A stretch of DNA of 64,000 nucleotides from Alteribacillus sp041949975 (GCF_041949975.1 NZ_JBHFQG010000005.1:1-64000), one strand, 5' to 3'. Shown: positions 51,263-60,945, counted from the stretch's first letter. Notes: generated by a model not told the origin, from the sequence alone. Translations and numbers: made by a program.

Positions 51263-52282
51263 TTATATAATCTTACGTCCTCTTTGAGCTAACGCATAAT
51301 ATACACCGTGTTCGAGTGTTTGAAAGCACTCAAATTTGGAAAAATCGATATTCAGCTTCGGACTCATCAAACCTAATTCTACTGATATTCCAACGAGTAT
51401 CGTTTTAGCGCCGATCATAGATGCTGCAGAAGCTAGTTTATCGATAGAATGAATCGTATGCTGATTTATTTTTTTATCTAATCCGGTCAAGTCTAGAATG
51501 AGGTATTTTGCTTTATGTTTAGGAAGATTATATAACGTTTTATCAATAAGCTCTTCTCCACGCTCCTCATCATATTTTCCTAGTAATGGAACGACCACGA
51601 TTTCTTCAAGCACTGGTATCATTGGAGAAGAAATGGTTTTAACAAGCTCTTTTAATTCATTTGTTTTCTCTTCTACTTTTTCTTGCAGCCTTTGTATTTC
51701 AGCCATCTCTTTTGTACGTGCAAACTGATGAATATTTTGTGTAACGTTCACCTCGGAAGGGAAATAATCAATAAGAGTATAGTCATGGCCTTCTATTTGA
51801 TACTGCTTCACTTCATACCAGATATTTGTTTTAAAAAGCCTTGTAAAAATACCTGCGTAGTGAGCCGGTAAAAAATTTCCTCCGATTTGCTTTTCTTGAG
51901 CAAGGTTAATTTTATACTCCCAATCGTCCTTCAGCTGGACGGTGAAAGTTTTTTCCTCCCAATTCAAGTCTTCAATGTAGGCTTTTCCCCATCCTGCTGA
52001 GGCATATGTCGTCGTTATTAATTTAGCAGCTACGTCTACACTTACGTTTTTTAGATTTTCAAAATAGTCTCCTACTATTAACCCTTGCCGGTATCCGGTG
52101 GTTTCCAACACAACATTGGCTGCATCTTTCCCTGAAACCTCTTCAATCGTGTCAAAAAATGTTTTCATCGCATCCGAAATCCAAAAAAGAACCGCATCTT
52201 CGCCTTCAAACTGGAACTGACCTTTTTCTAATTCCCACCCAAAATCGAGTCCCTCCACATTTATTTCAGACTTTGCCTTCAT
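51263..52282 (-). CDS. V4R-like/STAS two-domain signalling protein
   Basis: A 339-aa protein. The N-terminal 190 residues resemble V4R-type small-molecule-binding domains (GYRQGLIVGDYFENL, ASAGWGKAYIEDL, NFLPAHYAGIFTRLF); a coiled coil follows (about 195-220); the C-terminal 115 residues are a STAS domain of RsbR type (VVVPLLGKYDEE, LILDLTGLDK, AKTILVGISVELG). It may sense a hydrophobic ligand and pass the signal through a stressosome-like partner. First gene of the operon with LytTR and the CoA-transferase. Confidence 0.75.
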   Translation of the reverse strand: MKAKSEINVEGLDFGWELEKGQFQFEGEDAVLFWISDAMKTFFDTIEEVSGKDAANVVLETTGYRQGLIVGDYFENLKNVSVDVAAKLITTTYASAGWGKAYIEDLNWEEKTFTVQLKDDWEYKINLAQEKQIGGNFLPAHYAGIFTRLFKTNIWYEVKQYQIEGHDYTLIDYFPSEVNVTQNIHQFARTKEMAEIQRLQEKVEEKTNELKELVKTISSPMIPVLEEIVVVPLLGKYDEERGEELIDKTLYNLPKHKAKYLILDLTGLDKKINQHTIHSIDKLASAASMIGAKTILVGISVELGLMSPKLNIDFSKFECFQTLEHGVYYALAQRGRKII

Positions 52283-52535
52283 AAAAAGCTCCTTTATATG
52301 TTTTTTTACATATTTATTAAATTAATTAACAAACTATTTTTCATATTATTTTATTAATACAAATTAATCAACGATTCTACTGATTAAACCATTATTTAAC
52401 ATTTAGTACTTTACCAAATTTCGGCTTTTGTTTCTATTGGCTGTTTTACTTAAAATACAGCATTAAATTCTGTTAAAATAAACATTATCATAAAATGTAC
52501 TGAAGCCTCTTTTAAATCATATGGGTGTGATTATA

Positions 52536-53483
52536 ATGAAGAAAAATAAATTATTTATATATAGCATTGTTTTGTTTCTCATATTGGTTTCCGGTGCTTG
52601 GACGATTAACAGCTTTTCCTTTGAACCTCCGCAGGAAAACAGAACGGTTCAGCAAGAGACCAAGCAAGCTGCAAAGGAACAAAACGAACCGGCTCCCCCT
52701 GAAAACGAAGAGAATAAGGAAATGGATTCCACGCCGGAAAAATCGTTAACCGAAAACGATATTCAGCAGGCGGTAGCCGCTATGGTGAAAGAAAACCGTC
52801 CTCTCGTGATAAATCCTGATGTTAAAATGGTGGCGCTTGGAGATTCACTGACACAAGGTGTCGGAGATTCAACCGGAAATGGCGGATATGTCGGGATTTT
52901 AGAAAAGACGATCGGAAGCAGCAGCATCTCTGCTTCATCTTTCTCTATTGAAAATTACGGAAAACGAGGCAATCGAACAGACCAGCTTATTAAACGGATG
53001 GAAGAGCCTGAACTTTCTTCATCCCTTGAAGATGCCGATATTATTCTCCTTACGATTGGCGCAAATGACATAATGCATATTGTACGGTCTAATATTAACA
53101 ACCTGACCTATGAAGCTTTTGCAGCAGAAAACGATGAGTATGAAAACAGGCTTGACAACGTTTTTGATACGATTCGTTCTAAAAATGAAGATGCTCCTAT
53201 TTATTTGATTGGTCTGTTTAATCCATTTCAGATGTATTTTGAGAATATTCCAGAACTCAATCAAATCATAGAGGACTGGAACACAATCGGAGAAGAAACA
53301 GCCGCAGAAGATGAAAACGCCACATTCGTCCCGATCGATGACCTTTTTCAGGAAGCCGATGAAAGCTATTATGCTGCAGATAATTTTCATCCAAATGAAC
53401 AAGGGTACTTCCAAATAGCAGAACGTGTATTTCAATATATTGAGCCAGAAATAAGCACAACAGAAAGTGACGAAACGGAATGA
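52536..53483 (+). CDS. ypmR: SGNH/GDSL-family esterase, YpmR-like
   Basis: An exported, membrane-anchored lipase-like protein of about 315 aa: N-terminal helix (IYSIVLFLILVSGAW), an acidic low-complexity linker, then the SGNH domain with the Ser in MVALGDSLTQGVG, Gly in NYGKRGNRTD, Asn in LTIGANDIM and the Asp/His in FHPNEQGY. The first ATG (52521) would place its site badly; ATG at 52536 has GGGTG at a usual distance. The next gene overlaps by four bases, as for ypmR-ypmS in Bacillus. Confidence 0.85.
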   Translation: MKKNKLFIYSIVLFLILVSGAWTINSFSFEPPQENRTVQQETKQAAKEQNEPAPPENEENKEMDSTPEKSLTENDIQQAVAAMVKENRPLVINPDVKMVALGDSLTQGVGDSTGNGGYVGILEKTIGSSSISASSFSIENYGKRGNRTDQLIKRMEEPELSSSLEDADIILLTIGANDIMHIVRSNINNLTYEAFAAENDEYENRLDNVFDTIRSKNEDAPIYLIGLFNPFQMYFENIPELNQIIEDWNTIGEETAAEDENATFVPIDDLFQEADESYYAADNFHPNEQGYFQIAERVFQYIEPEISTTESDETE

Positions 53484-54118
53484 TAAACCGATTAAAAAAA
53501 TACAATCTATGGAAATGGCTGTTTATTACATTGTCCATCGTTAACATTGGAGTAATTATTTGGCTATATTTACTGTTTAATTCTACCCCTGCTGAACCGA
53601 TATTTCCTCAAAGAGAGTCCGTAGAGGAAACGGATGTTGAATTTTCCATTGTTACAGACAGAGATAACTTAAATCAGCTCATCAACAGGTACCTTGATGA
53701 ATTATCTGAAGGAGAAAGAGCTTCTTATTCGGTTGAATTAGACAGTAAAGTACGTTTAAAGGGGTCGGTGCGTGCATTTAATCAGCAAATCCCTGCAACC
53801 GTTGTGCTCGAACCGGTGGTGCAGGAAAACGGCGATTTAGTGCTGCAGCAGGAATCCATCAGTCTAGGAAAACTTCAGCTCCCTAACCGTCAAGTATTGG
53901 GGTATATTAAGAAAAATTACGAAATGCCGGAATGGATCGAAGTGAACCCGAAACGTGAGGATATTTATGTGGCAGTAACCGACATCAGCAACAACCAGAA
54001 TATTGAAGTGAAAGCCGAACAATTTAATTTGACCAATGACCGCATTTCCTTTAGTGTACACACCCCATATGAAAGCCTGCCATTTAATAAGAATAAGATA
54101 ATGAATTATTTTCAATAA
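53480..54118 (+). CDS. ypmS: YpmS-like DUF2140 protein
   Basis: A 212-aa protein with one N-terminal membrane helix and an outside domain of DUF2140 type (SVELDSKVRLKGSVRAF, NYEMPEWIEVNPK). The ATGA overlap with ypmR shows coupling. Function unknown; the pair is conserved in Bacillaceae. Confidence 0.85.
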   Translation: MINRLKKYNLWKWLFITLSIVNIGVIIWLYLLFNSTPAEPIFPQRESVEETDVEFSIVTDRDNLNQLINRYLDELSEGERASYSVELDSKVRLKGSVRAFNQQIPATVVLEPVVQENGDLVLQQESISLGKLQLPNRQVLGYIKKNYEMPEWIEVNPKREDIYVAVTDISNNQNIEVKAEQFNLTNDRISFSVHTPYESLPFNKNKIMNYFQ

Positions 54119-54150
54119 CAACCAGCGCTTCACTGGGGAGGGGTCTTTTT

Positions 54151-54888
54151 ATGAAAAAATTAATAATTAACGGTGATGATTTTGGCTTCTCCAGAGGGGT
54201 AAATCATGGAATAATCGATGCTTATCAAGAAGGTATTCTAACTTCCACTACGGTTTTGACCAATATGCCTGGAGCGAACCATGCATACAAGGAAGCGGCT
54301 TCTCATCCCGGCCTGGGAGTCGGCATACACCTGAACCTCACTCTTGGAAAACCGATGCTCTCGAGTCACCACACCATTGTGGATGAGAATGGATTGTTTC
54401 GTAAACTGCCATTTTACAAAGGTTCTTATAAGATTGATGCCGAGGAAATATACGTAGAATGGAAGGCGCAAATAGAAAGTGCCATCACTCATGACCTCAC
54501 TCCCACCCATCTGGATAGTCATCATCATATTCATTCCTACCCCGGTATGCCAGAGGTGTTTGTGAGCTTGGCGAAAGAGTACCGTCTTCCTGTCAGGCGT
54601 GTTTTTTCTCAAAAAGAAGATTCCCTTTTTAGTGATTTACTTACGGCCGAGCAATTTATAGATGACGTGGATATTTTAAAGAAAACTTCAGCAGAGCTAA
54701 GGAATGACTTTGGCCAAGCTGAAACCATTGAAATCATGACCCACCCTGCTTACTTGGACAAAACATTGATGAGCCACTCTTCTTACCGCTATCCCCGCGT
54801 AGACGAATTGTCGCTTTTAATGAATGCAGATATAAAAAACAAACTAAATGACTATCAGCTGATTCATTATGGTCACTTGAAAACCTAG
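54151..54888 (+). CDS. YdjC/ChbG-family carbohydrate deacetylase
   Basis: A 245-aa protein of the YdjC family, which removes acetyl groups from chito-oligosaccharides or similar sugars. Motifs: INGDDFGFSRGVNHGIIDA (metal Asp), VGIHLNLTLGKP (His), HLDSHHHIHSYP and EIMTHPAY. Behind ypmS after 33 bases with a GGAGGGG site, possibly co-transcribed. The GH18 gene on the other strand downstream also deals with chitin-like sugars. Confidence 0.88.
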   Translation: MKKLIINGDDFGFSRGVNHGIIDAYQEGILTSTTVLTNMPGANHAYKEAASHPGLGVGIHLNLTLGKPMLSSHHTIVDENGLFRKLPFYKGSYKIDAEEIYVEWKAQIESAITHDLTPTHLDSHHHIHSYPGMPEVFVSLAKEYRLPVRRVFSQKEDSLFSDLLTAEQFIDDVDILKKTSAELRNDFGQAETIEIMTHPAYLDKTLMSHSSYRYPRVDELSLLMNADIKNKLNDYQLIHYGHLKT

Positions 54889-54892
54889 TAAA

Positions 54893-54933
54893 GCGGGGCT
54901 CTCCTCACATCGGAAGGGAGAGCCCCGTTTTTT
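54893..54933 (+). terminator. terminator of the ypmRS-ydjC unit
   Basis: CGGGGCTCTC and GAGAGCCCCG form a 10-bp stem followed by TTTTTT. Confidence 0.88.
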
Positions 54934-54987
54934 ATAGGAAAGGCCCGGCATCTGCTTTCCTTCGTGCATTCTTTTATTTTTGGAGAT

Positions 54988-56067
54988 TTATCTTCCTTTT
55001 CTCTGCACATCAAAAATAGCACTTGTTAAACTGCGCGTTCCTTCAGCGTCATGTCCCAGCTCCCATAGCATCATGCCACCAAACCCGTTCTCAAGAGCAA
55101 GTTTGGTTTTATTGATTATGGTCTTTTCTCCATTATAATGATAGATCGTCCCGTTCATGTTCACTCTGTCTCGCTCAGCATTGGCGGGATCATGATTAAT
55201 GATAGCATTATATGGTACTTGCTGATCTGATGAGTTTTCTGGTTGTCCATAAAAAGGTACTCCTAACACTAACTTTTCTTTTGAAATGTCATGTTTGTCA
55301 AATAAATCAGACCAATAGCTTACGATATTCTCAGTGAATGGATATGGTGATAAATTGGCAGCATTATATTCCCCACCCCAGTGACCGTCATATGCCATAA
55401 TATTAACATGGTCCACGTGATGAAACATGGATGGATTATAAACGATAGATTGTACTTCTTTTCCTGTTTCACTATTAATCTTTGAATGTACGGCTATAGA
55501 TAACTCCTTGTCAATGGAATGAAGCTTTTCTCCCAGTGTTTTTGTAAAATCAGCTAGATATTGTGCGTCCTCTTTTGAACGAGGATGTTCAAAATCAATA
55601 TCGATCCCATCTAGATTCTCTTCCTTCGATATTTTAATGAGCTCGCCAATAAGCGTTGTACGAGAATCGGAATTTGCTATGGCAGCTTTAAAATACTCAT
55701 AAGATCCCCCGCCTTTCACGTGGTCCGCACCGCCTACGGCAAGCACCACCTTTGTATCTTCCTGGTGAGCTTTTTGAACCGTTTTGCGAAGGTTTGACAA
55801 GGCCGTATCACCATTCATCACAAGACTTCCGTCTTTTTCTGGATGAGCAAATGAAAAAACAGTATGTGATAAGTTCGAATAATCGATTGATTCTGGGTCT
55901 CGAAAATCCTGTACATATCCTATTAGAACGTTCGAATCAGCCGGTTTTGACTCAGGTTTTTGAGGCTGTGTTTGATCTTTTTCCGTTTGATTACTTGTCA
56001 CTAAAAAAAGTCCTCCTGCAAAAATGATCAATACTGCTATTGTTAGAAGAAGGTAGGGTTTCTTCAT
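54988..56067 (-). CDS. GH18-family glycosidase (chitinase-like)
   Basis: An exported protein of about 359 aa: N-terminal membrane anchor or signal (PYLLLTIAVLIIFAGGLFLV), a Gln/Pro/Lys linker, then a GH18 barrel with the catalytic signature GIDIDFEHP (DxxDxDxE type) near residue 160 and NIMAYDGHWGG. Start taken at the ATG at 56067 (GGGGTG site, typical signal sequence); a longer frame reaches upstream without support. Substrate may be peptidoglycan, spore cortex or chitin fragments. Confidence 0.88.
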   Translation of the reverse strand: MKKPYLLLTIAVLIIFAGGLFLVTSNQTEKDQTQPQKPESKPADSNVLIGYVQDFRDPESIDYSNLSHTVFSFAHPEKDGSLVMNGDTALSNLRKTVQKAHQEDTKVVLAVGGADHVKGGGSYEYFKAAIANSDSRTTLIGELIKISKEENLDGIDIDFEHPRSKEDAQYLADFTKTLGEKLHSIDKELSIAVHSKINSETGKEVQSIVYNPSMFHHVDHVNIMAYDGHWGGEYNAANLSPYPFTENIVSYWSDLFDKHDISKEKLVLGVPFYGQPENSSDQQVPYNAIINHDPANAERDRVNMNGTIYHYNGEKTIINKTKLALENGFGGMMLWELGHDAEGTRSLTSAIFDVQRKGR

Positions 56068-56331
56068 AACAACACCCCATTCCGTAGAAAATCTCTTTAA
56101 AAGAGTAGCAAAGTTAGTACCCTGCCACAACTGTACTTTAGATATGGGAGTTTTTGTTTATATGCTTTTTTACAAACCGTAAAAAATTGATATCTCCCAC
56201 ATTAAGAAGGTATCAAATTTATTTCCAAATTTTGTAATAAAAGCAGATCGATCGACTGTAAGAAAGAATCCTCCCTCCTCAAGAGGATACTCTCAAGGAT
56301 GGAGGACACAGACTTTTGACTATATTACCTT

Positions 56332-57252
56332 TTAACCTTCTGCCCCGACGATAATATTATCTGTACGTTTCCCTTCGTAATAAAACCAATACGCATCACC
56401 TGTGGATTGTTCTCCGGTAGTAAGGCGTACGACACTTTCCGCTTCGGCATGGCGATCAAAAGAATCTTCCGGCTCGATGAAGGTTGCTTCTTTCACCTCT
56501 AGTTCAGGAGCAAAGGAAAAATCCTTAATTGCTGGATCTTCCAACTCTTGGTTAAAGCTTACATCTACCGTATTCGAATCGATGGCAGTCACATGCATAA
56601 TACCAGATTCGTTCGTATGCTTTATTGTCATAGCTCTTTCTAAAAATACGGCAAACTGCGCTCGAGTAACCGTTTCTTTCGGACGAAAGGCACCATCCTC
56701 TGTTTTAGTGATACCGTTTTGCGCCAACGTCTCAATACTATTTTGATGACTTTCATGTGCACTTTCTATATCATTTACGATCGATTCATTTTCGTCAATG
56801 CGCTCAAACTCAAATGCTCGGACAAGAATACTTGCCATCTGTTCACGCGTCAACTCCATTTCCGCAGCAAATTCGGTATTATTATTCCTACCGTTCATAT
56901 ATCCTGCCTCTCTGACAGCCTTGGCATACGGAGTAAAATAGCTGTCTTCGTTTAAATCATCAAACGATGATTCTGAATGTTCCTCTGTTTCTAAATCAAA
57001 TACTTCTGTTAACAGGGCTGCAGTTTGGCCGCGGTTGATATTTTCTCCAGGATGATATATTCCATCAGAATAACCGTTAATAATGTGTTGATCAGCAAGT
57101 CTTTGAATGTGCTCAGAAGCCCAATAATCATCGCTGACATCAGAAAAATCCTCCGCTGCTTCTGTTTGCAGATTTCCCATCCCAGTACCTAAAGCAATAA
57201 TGATGGAAAGAACAGGCGCGAGCATTCTGTTACTTGTTTTTCTTTTGTTCAT
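56332..57252 (-). CDS. S-layer homology (SLH) domain surface protein
   Basis: A 306-aa exported protein with a signal peptide and three SLH repeats: DVSDDYWASEHIQRLADQ (36-95), a second from FDDLNEDSYFTPYAKAV (96-150) and a third (about 155-215) ending RAQFAVFLERAM. SLH repeats bind pyruvylated wall polymers. The remaining 90 residues (DSNTVDVSFNQEL, ELEVKEATFIEP) look like an Ig-type S-layer domain cut short, so this is a small wall-bound protein, not a full S-layer. Strongly acidic. Confidence 0.85.
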   Translation of the reverse strand: MNKRKTSNRMLAPVLSIIIALGTGMGNLQTEAAEDFSDVSDDYWASEHIQRLADQHIINGYSDGIYHPGENINRGQTAALLTEVFDLETEEHSESSFDDLNEDSYFTPYAKAVREAGYMNGRNNNTEFAAEMELTREQMASILVRAFEFERIDENESIVNDIESAHESHQNSIETLAQNGITKTEDGAFRPKETVTRAQFAVFLERAMTIKHTNESGIMHVTAIDSNTVDVSFNQELEDPAIKDFSFAPELEVKEATFIEPEDSFDRHAEAESVVRLTTGEQSTGDAYWFYYEGKRTDNIIVGAEG

Positions 57253-58064
57253 ATTTCCTCCTCCTCCCTCCTGTTCTATACCTTTTCCTATACCTTCAAA
57301 AACATAAAATACTAATAAATTTTCTGAATTTATTTGAAAGGAAAAATGTACCCTACTCTTCAGCCCTTGTTGACCTAGCAGTGGCCATCAAGCGCTTTAT
57401 GTAGGACCGACTGAGTGCACTACGACAGTAACCTTTCCATGAGTTTACCCATTCCCAAGCCTTGTCTTAGGAACACCAAATGAAGTTGACCAAACTAACC
57501 CTCTTGGTTGGTAATTAACTCTTTCTTAATCATCCCTATATGTCTGCTGTACGGTGGTGCTACCATTATTGTTAAAGCAAAAAAGGGCCCTCGTGTGGTA
57601 GCACGAAACGGTCCTTGCAATAAAAATGGTTCCCTTTCAAGCTGGATATTGGGGCATAATGTATAAAATGAAAATGACAGCATATTTTAGTGTTAATAAT
57701 AGGCTGGAGTATTTGAGGAGTTTTTTTATTGCACAAAAAAGAAAAACTCAGATAATCTTCGCTCGCGCTATTCTCTACACAAATCTAATTTTCAGCCTCA
57801 GCCATTAAGGGGGAAAAAATTATGCACAGGTGAAGAGTTCGGTCTTTCTATCATAGACATTCATCATAAATTTTTAGGACCAAAAAGAAGAAACCGCCAA
57901 TAAATGATTAGCGGTTTCGGTATTCATACGTTTTTTGAAATTCTCTAAAATCGTTAAAGGTCTTTCGGACAATCCGTTTTTCCGAATGTCCTTATTTTTC
58001 ATCACTGCTTTTTGCCTTTCGGAGAGCCCTTTTTGTTTTGGGTTCAGCTACTTTCACCTTTCCC
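57253..58064. other. long intergenic region without intact genes
   Basis: About 810 bases. A hairpin GAAACCGCC...GCGGTTTCGG (57888-57920) looks like a terminator. A short frame near 57829 (EEFGLSIIDIHHKFLG) could be a gene remnant, not assignable. Nothing else recognised. Confidence 0.4.
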
Positions 58065-58494
58065 TTACCATATAGGTTTGATAAAATCTTCCAATTCAGC
58101 TACTAAATAATGAATGCAATCATTTTCCTTAAACCGTTCATCTTTAGCTGCATACACCGTGAAATCTTCGGCTGTTCCTTCCTCCATCGTTAATTCAAAT
58201 CCATTGATATTCAAGAAGGTTTCAAGTACCGTAAGGCCAGTACGTTTATTTCCGTTGTGAAAGATATGCCCCCTCACAATAGAATGGAAATAACAACATG
58301 CTTTTTCAAGTAAGGTGGGGAACTGTTCGGTCCCAAAATAATACGTCTTTGGTCGATCCAGCATGAGCTCAAATTTCTCATGACTTTTGATTCCTGCCTG
58401 GTCGCTATCTTCGTATAATTCCATCAATGTATAATGAATAACCTCTATTTCCTCTCCTGTTAAATACGTTACATCGATGACAAATTCCCCCCAT
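58065..58494 (-). pseudogene. doc: Doc/Fic-family toxin, N-terminal frame interrupted at a G tract
   Basis: Death-on-curing type Fic protein; the active motif HIFHNGNKRTGL (HxFxxGNKR) is intact, as are the downstream helices to the stop at 58065. Homology begins before the first usable in-frame start: VTYLTGEEIEVIHYTLMEL is encoded upstream of 58427, but that frame has no ATG, GTG or TTG after its preceding stop. The ATG at 58494 is followed by a run of six G in all and would be in frame only if the run had five. So either the gene is off by a slippage, or translation starts at TTG 58427 and makes a shortened toxin of 120 aa. The antitoxin-like gene lies directly upstream. Confidence 0.75.
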
Positions 58495-58509
58495 TTTTTA
58501 CCTATTCCT

Positions 58510-58830
58510 TTATCTATCCTTCAAATTGCGAAGGGCATTATCATATTTGTTTATGGCTCTATTCATGGCAGACAAAACCTCTGGGCGAACATTTTTTGGA
58601 ATGTTATTTCGCTGCACTTTTTTCATAATAATTTCGCCCCTTTCTTGATCACAAGTTACTTCAATTTCGTCTCCTTTATCCATACCCAATATATCTGCAA
58701 ATTCTTTCGGTATACTTGTAGAAAGGCTGTTTCCTACTTTCCCCAACCTACGTGTATACCGTTTTTCTTGTCCTTCATTTTTTTTCTTATCCACCATCTC
58801 CACGCTCATTTCATCATAATCTCCCTTCAT
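58510..58830 (-). CDS. AbrB/SpoVT-fold antitoxin-like protein
   Basis: A 106-aa protein with a swapped-hairpin AbrB domain (RRLGKVGNSLSTSIPKEFAD, about 28-75), typical of antitoxins such as PhdA/MazE-like partners of Doc, and a helical C-terminus (RPEVLSAMNRAINKYDNAL) that should bind the toxin. Three in-frame starts (58830, 58809, 58797) are possible. It precedes the Doc gene, the usual antitoxin-first order, and probably autoregulates the pair. Confidence 0.8.
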   Translation of the reverse strand: MKGDYDEMSVEMVDKKKNEGQEKRYTRRLGKVGNSLSTSIPKEFADILGMDKGDEIEVTCDQERGEIIMKKVQRNNIPKNVRPEVLSAMNRAINKYDNALRNLKDR

Positions 58831-58875
58831 CTTATACGATATCGGTTGTTTTTATACCAATTCCCGTATATATAA

Positions 58876-59305
58876 TTATGATTGTTTAAACAATTATAAC
58901 ATTCATCCCCACAAAAATCTAAACACTTAAACGATTTTGTATGCGTCAAGTTTTTCTTGTCATGGTTTTAACACCACTATTTTCAGCACTCTATTTGGTA
59001 TCTTTTACGGTTTGATAAGTTTTGTTATAACAGACTTCATGAGAAGGTCTCTCTCTTTCTAGATGTATTTGCTCGGGTATATATTAGATGAAGAAGAAAG
59101 ACAAGAAGTGCTTGATAAAATTAAAGATAAATATATGTCTAAAGACGTTATTTTATTAAGTAAGAACTATTCCTGATGGGATAACGACGAAGAGGATGAC
59201 ATATATAATGACCAATAAAATGAAACAGGACGCTGTTTGGTTGGCAGATGTAATATTTAAGGGATTCGTCAAACCAAGCAACGTCCTGTTATTATTGCAG
59301 GGAAT
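58876..59305. other. intergenic region with a small open frame
   Basis: A 37-codon frame at 59062-59175 (MYLLGYILDEEERQEV...) may be the remnant of a lost gene. A long inverted repeat follows at 59224. Nothing else recognised. Confidence 0.3.
59224..59290. repeat. 19-bp inverted repeat, hairpin
   Basis: AACAGGACGCTGTTTGGTT (59224-59242) and AACCAAGCAACGTCCTGTT (59272-59290) pair with two mismatches around a 29-base loop. This is longer than the usual terminator and is not followed by a T-run on the plus strand. Confidence 0.55.
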
Positions 59306-59309
59306 GAAT

Positions 59310-59440
59310 TAGCATAAGTTTACGGCTATAAAATGTGCAGCTTTTTCTTCATTTCCATTTAAATCTCCTGGCCGGTACACACTGGGAATCCTGACAAGCT
59401 CTTGTGTCAGCGCAATTACATTTTCCTATTACGGCTGCTG
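59310..59440 (-). pseudogene. M20-family metallopeptidase relic (N-terminal fragment)
   Basis: Downstream of the symporter on the same strand the sequence reads NVIALTQELVRIPSVYRPGD and NGNEEKAAHFIAV before a stop. This is the start of an ArgE/DapE-type M20 deacylase. Only about 40 residues remain. It probably once formed an operon with the symporter. Confidence 0.65.
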
Positions 59441-59475
59441 TTATTGCTTCTAAATTGATAGGGCCGACTCCTTCC

Positions 59476-60945
59476 TTACCCATTTGTCGTATTTTCCTGG
59501 AGTCTTGCATTTTCTAACTTTGACACAGATTTGTCCGTTAATAAGCTTGCAATCACGTAACCAACATAAGATATCAGAACAGGTAACGTTACAGTATGCA
59601 TGCCGAATGGATCCGGCCAGAAGGTGTGAATTACACTGTATGCGCCTACCCCTAAAATGATAGAAGCCATCGCCCCGTACTTGTTTCCTTTCGACCAGTA
59701 CAAGCCAAGGACGACCGGCCAGATAAATGCTGATTCAAGACCTCCAAAAGCAAACAGGTTTAACCAGATTAATAAGTCGGGCGGACTTAAAGCAAGGGCG
59801 AAAACGCTTATCCCGAGAACGGCGGTGATGCCAAAACTAATCATCTTCACTCGTTTCCTCGTTGCCTCTGGGTTCACATAGTTTAAATAAACATCTTTCA
59901 CAACCGTTGAACTAACAAGTAATAACAAGGAATCGACCGTAGACATAATGGCTGCCATAGGAGCCGCCAGTACAATACCGGCAAGCCAGGCCGGCAGCAC
60001 TTCCATTGCTATCATCGGCATGACAGAGTCTGCCACTTCAATGCCAGGAAGAATAGGTCTTGCCATGACACCGACAAGATGCATGCCAAACATCATAAAA
60101 GCTACTACTATCGTTCCGATAATCAAGGCCCGGTGCATTCCCTTTGCATTTTTGTAAGACATAGCCCGGACTGCTACCTGTGGAAGCCCTACTACCCCAA
60201 CACCGACTAAAATCCAAAATGAGGATACGTATAATGGCGTTAAACTGCCGTCATGTCCAAACGGACTGATTAAATTAGGGTTTTCATTCGCAAGATCGCT
60301 CATGATGTAACTCATGCCGCCGCCTGCAATGATCGTTCCTATTAAAATAATTAATGTACCGAAAAACATCACGATTCCCTGCAGTGTATCTGTTACGGCT
60401 ACTGCACGAAACCCGCCTATAATCACGTAAATAATAACGGAAACAGCAAAAATAAACAAAGCAGAAATATAAGATAAACCGGTTAATGATTCAATTAAAC
60501 GGGCACCGCCCACCCACTGTGCGGTCATAGCAGAAAAAAGAAAGATGATAATACTAAGTGCGCTAAGCAGTACCACGGCTTTGCTGTTGTATCTTTGTTT
60601 TAAATAATCAACAAGCGTGACTGCGTTATACTGTCTTGCTTTTATGGCAAATTTCTTCCCTAAAATCATAAGTACAAAATATCCAGTTGCCACCTGTGAC
60701 ATAGCAAGAAGCACCCAGCCAAGCCCTATACTGTAAGCAGCCCCCGGACCGCCAACGAAACTGCTGGCACTACCGTATGTAGCTATCATGGTCATCGCCA
60801 GAATTAATCCGCCAAGCTCCCGGCTTCCAAGAAAATATTCCTGAAGAAAATTACTTTTGGAGGCGATATGCCGCGATGCCCAAAACCCTATGACAAAGAT
60901 GGAAGCAAGAAAAATTAGGAGCGGAATAACAACTTCCCAGTTCAT
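59476..60945 (-). CDS. panF: sodium:solute symporter, pantothenate (PanF) type
   Basis: A 489-aa SSS-family permease with about 13 membrane helices. SSS motifs are seen in TYGSASSFVGGPGAAYSIG and GGFRAVAVTDTLQGIVMF. The upstream partner is a YhdT-like small membrane protein whose stop overlaps its start by four bases, as in the yhdT-panF pair of Escherichia coli. Pantothenate is the best guess; the M20 relic downstream leaves room for another carboxylate. Confidence 0.85.
   Translation of the reverse strand: MNWEVVIPLLIFLASIFVIGFWASRHIASKSNFLQEYFLGSRELGGLILAMTMIATYGSASSFVGGPGAAYSIGLGWVLLAMSQVATGYFVLMILGKKFAIKARQYNAVTLVDYLKQRYNSKAVVLLSALSIIIFLFSAMTAQWVGGARLIESLTGLSYISALFIFAVSVIIYVIIGGFRAVAVTDTLQGIVMFFGTLIILIGTIIAGGGMSYIMSDLANENPNLISPFGHDGSLTPLYVSSFWILVGVGVVGLPQVAVRAMSYKNAKGMHRALIIGTIVVAFMMFGMHLVGVMARPILPGIEVADSVMPMIAMEVLPAWLAGIVLAAPMAAIMSTVDSLLLLVSSTVVKDVYLNYVNPEATRKRVKMISFGITAVLGISVFALALSPPDLLIWLNLFAFGGLESAFIWPVVLGLYWSKGNKYGAMASIILGVGAYSVIHTFWPDPFGMHTVTLPVLISYVGYVIASLLTDKSVSKLENARLQENTTNG

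Noticed and set aside
57495..57683. Minus-strand 62-codon frame
   Set aside because: No ribosome site, no recognisable family, includes a hairpin region; not supported as a gene.
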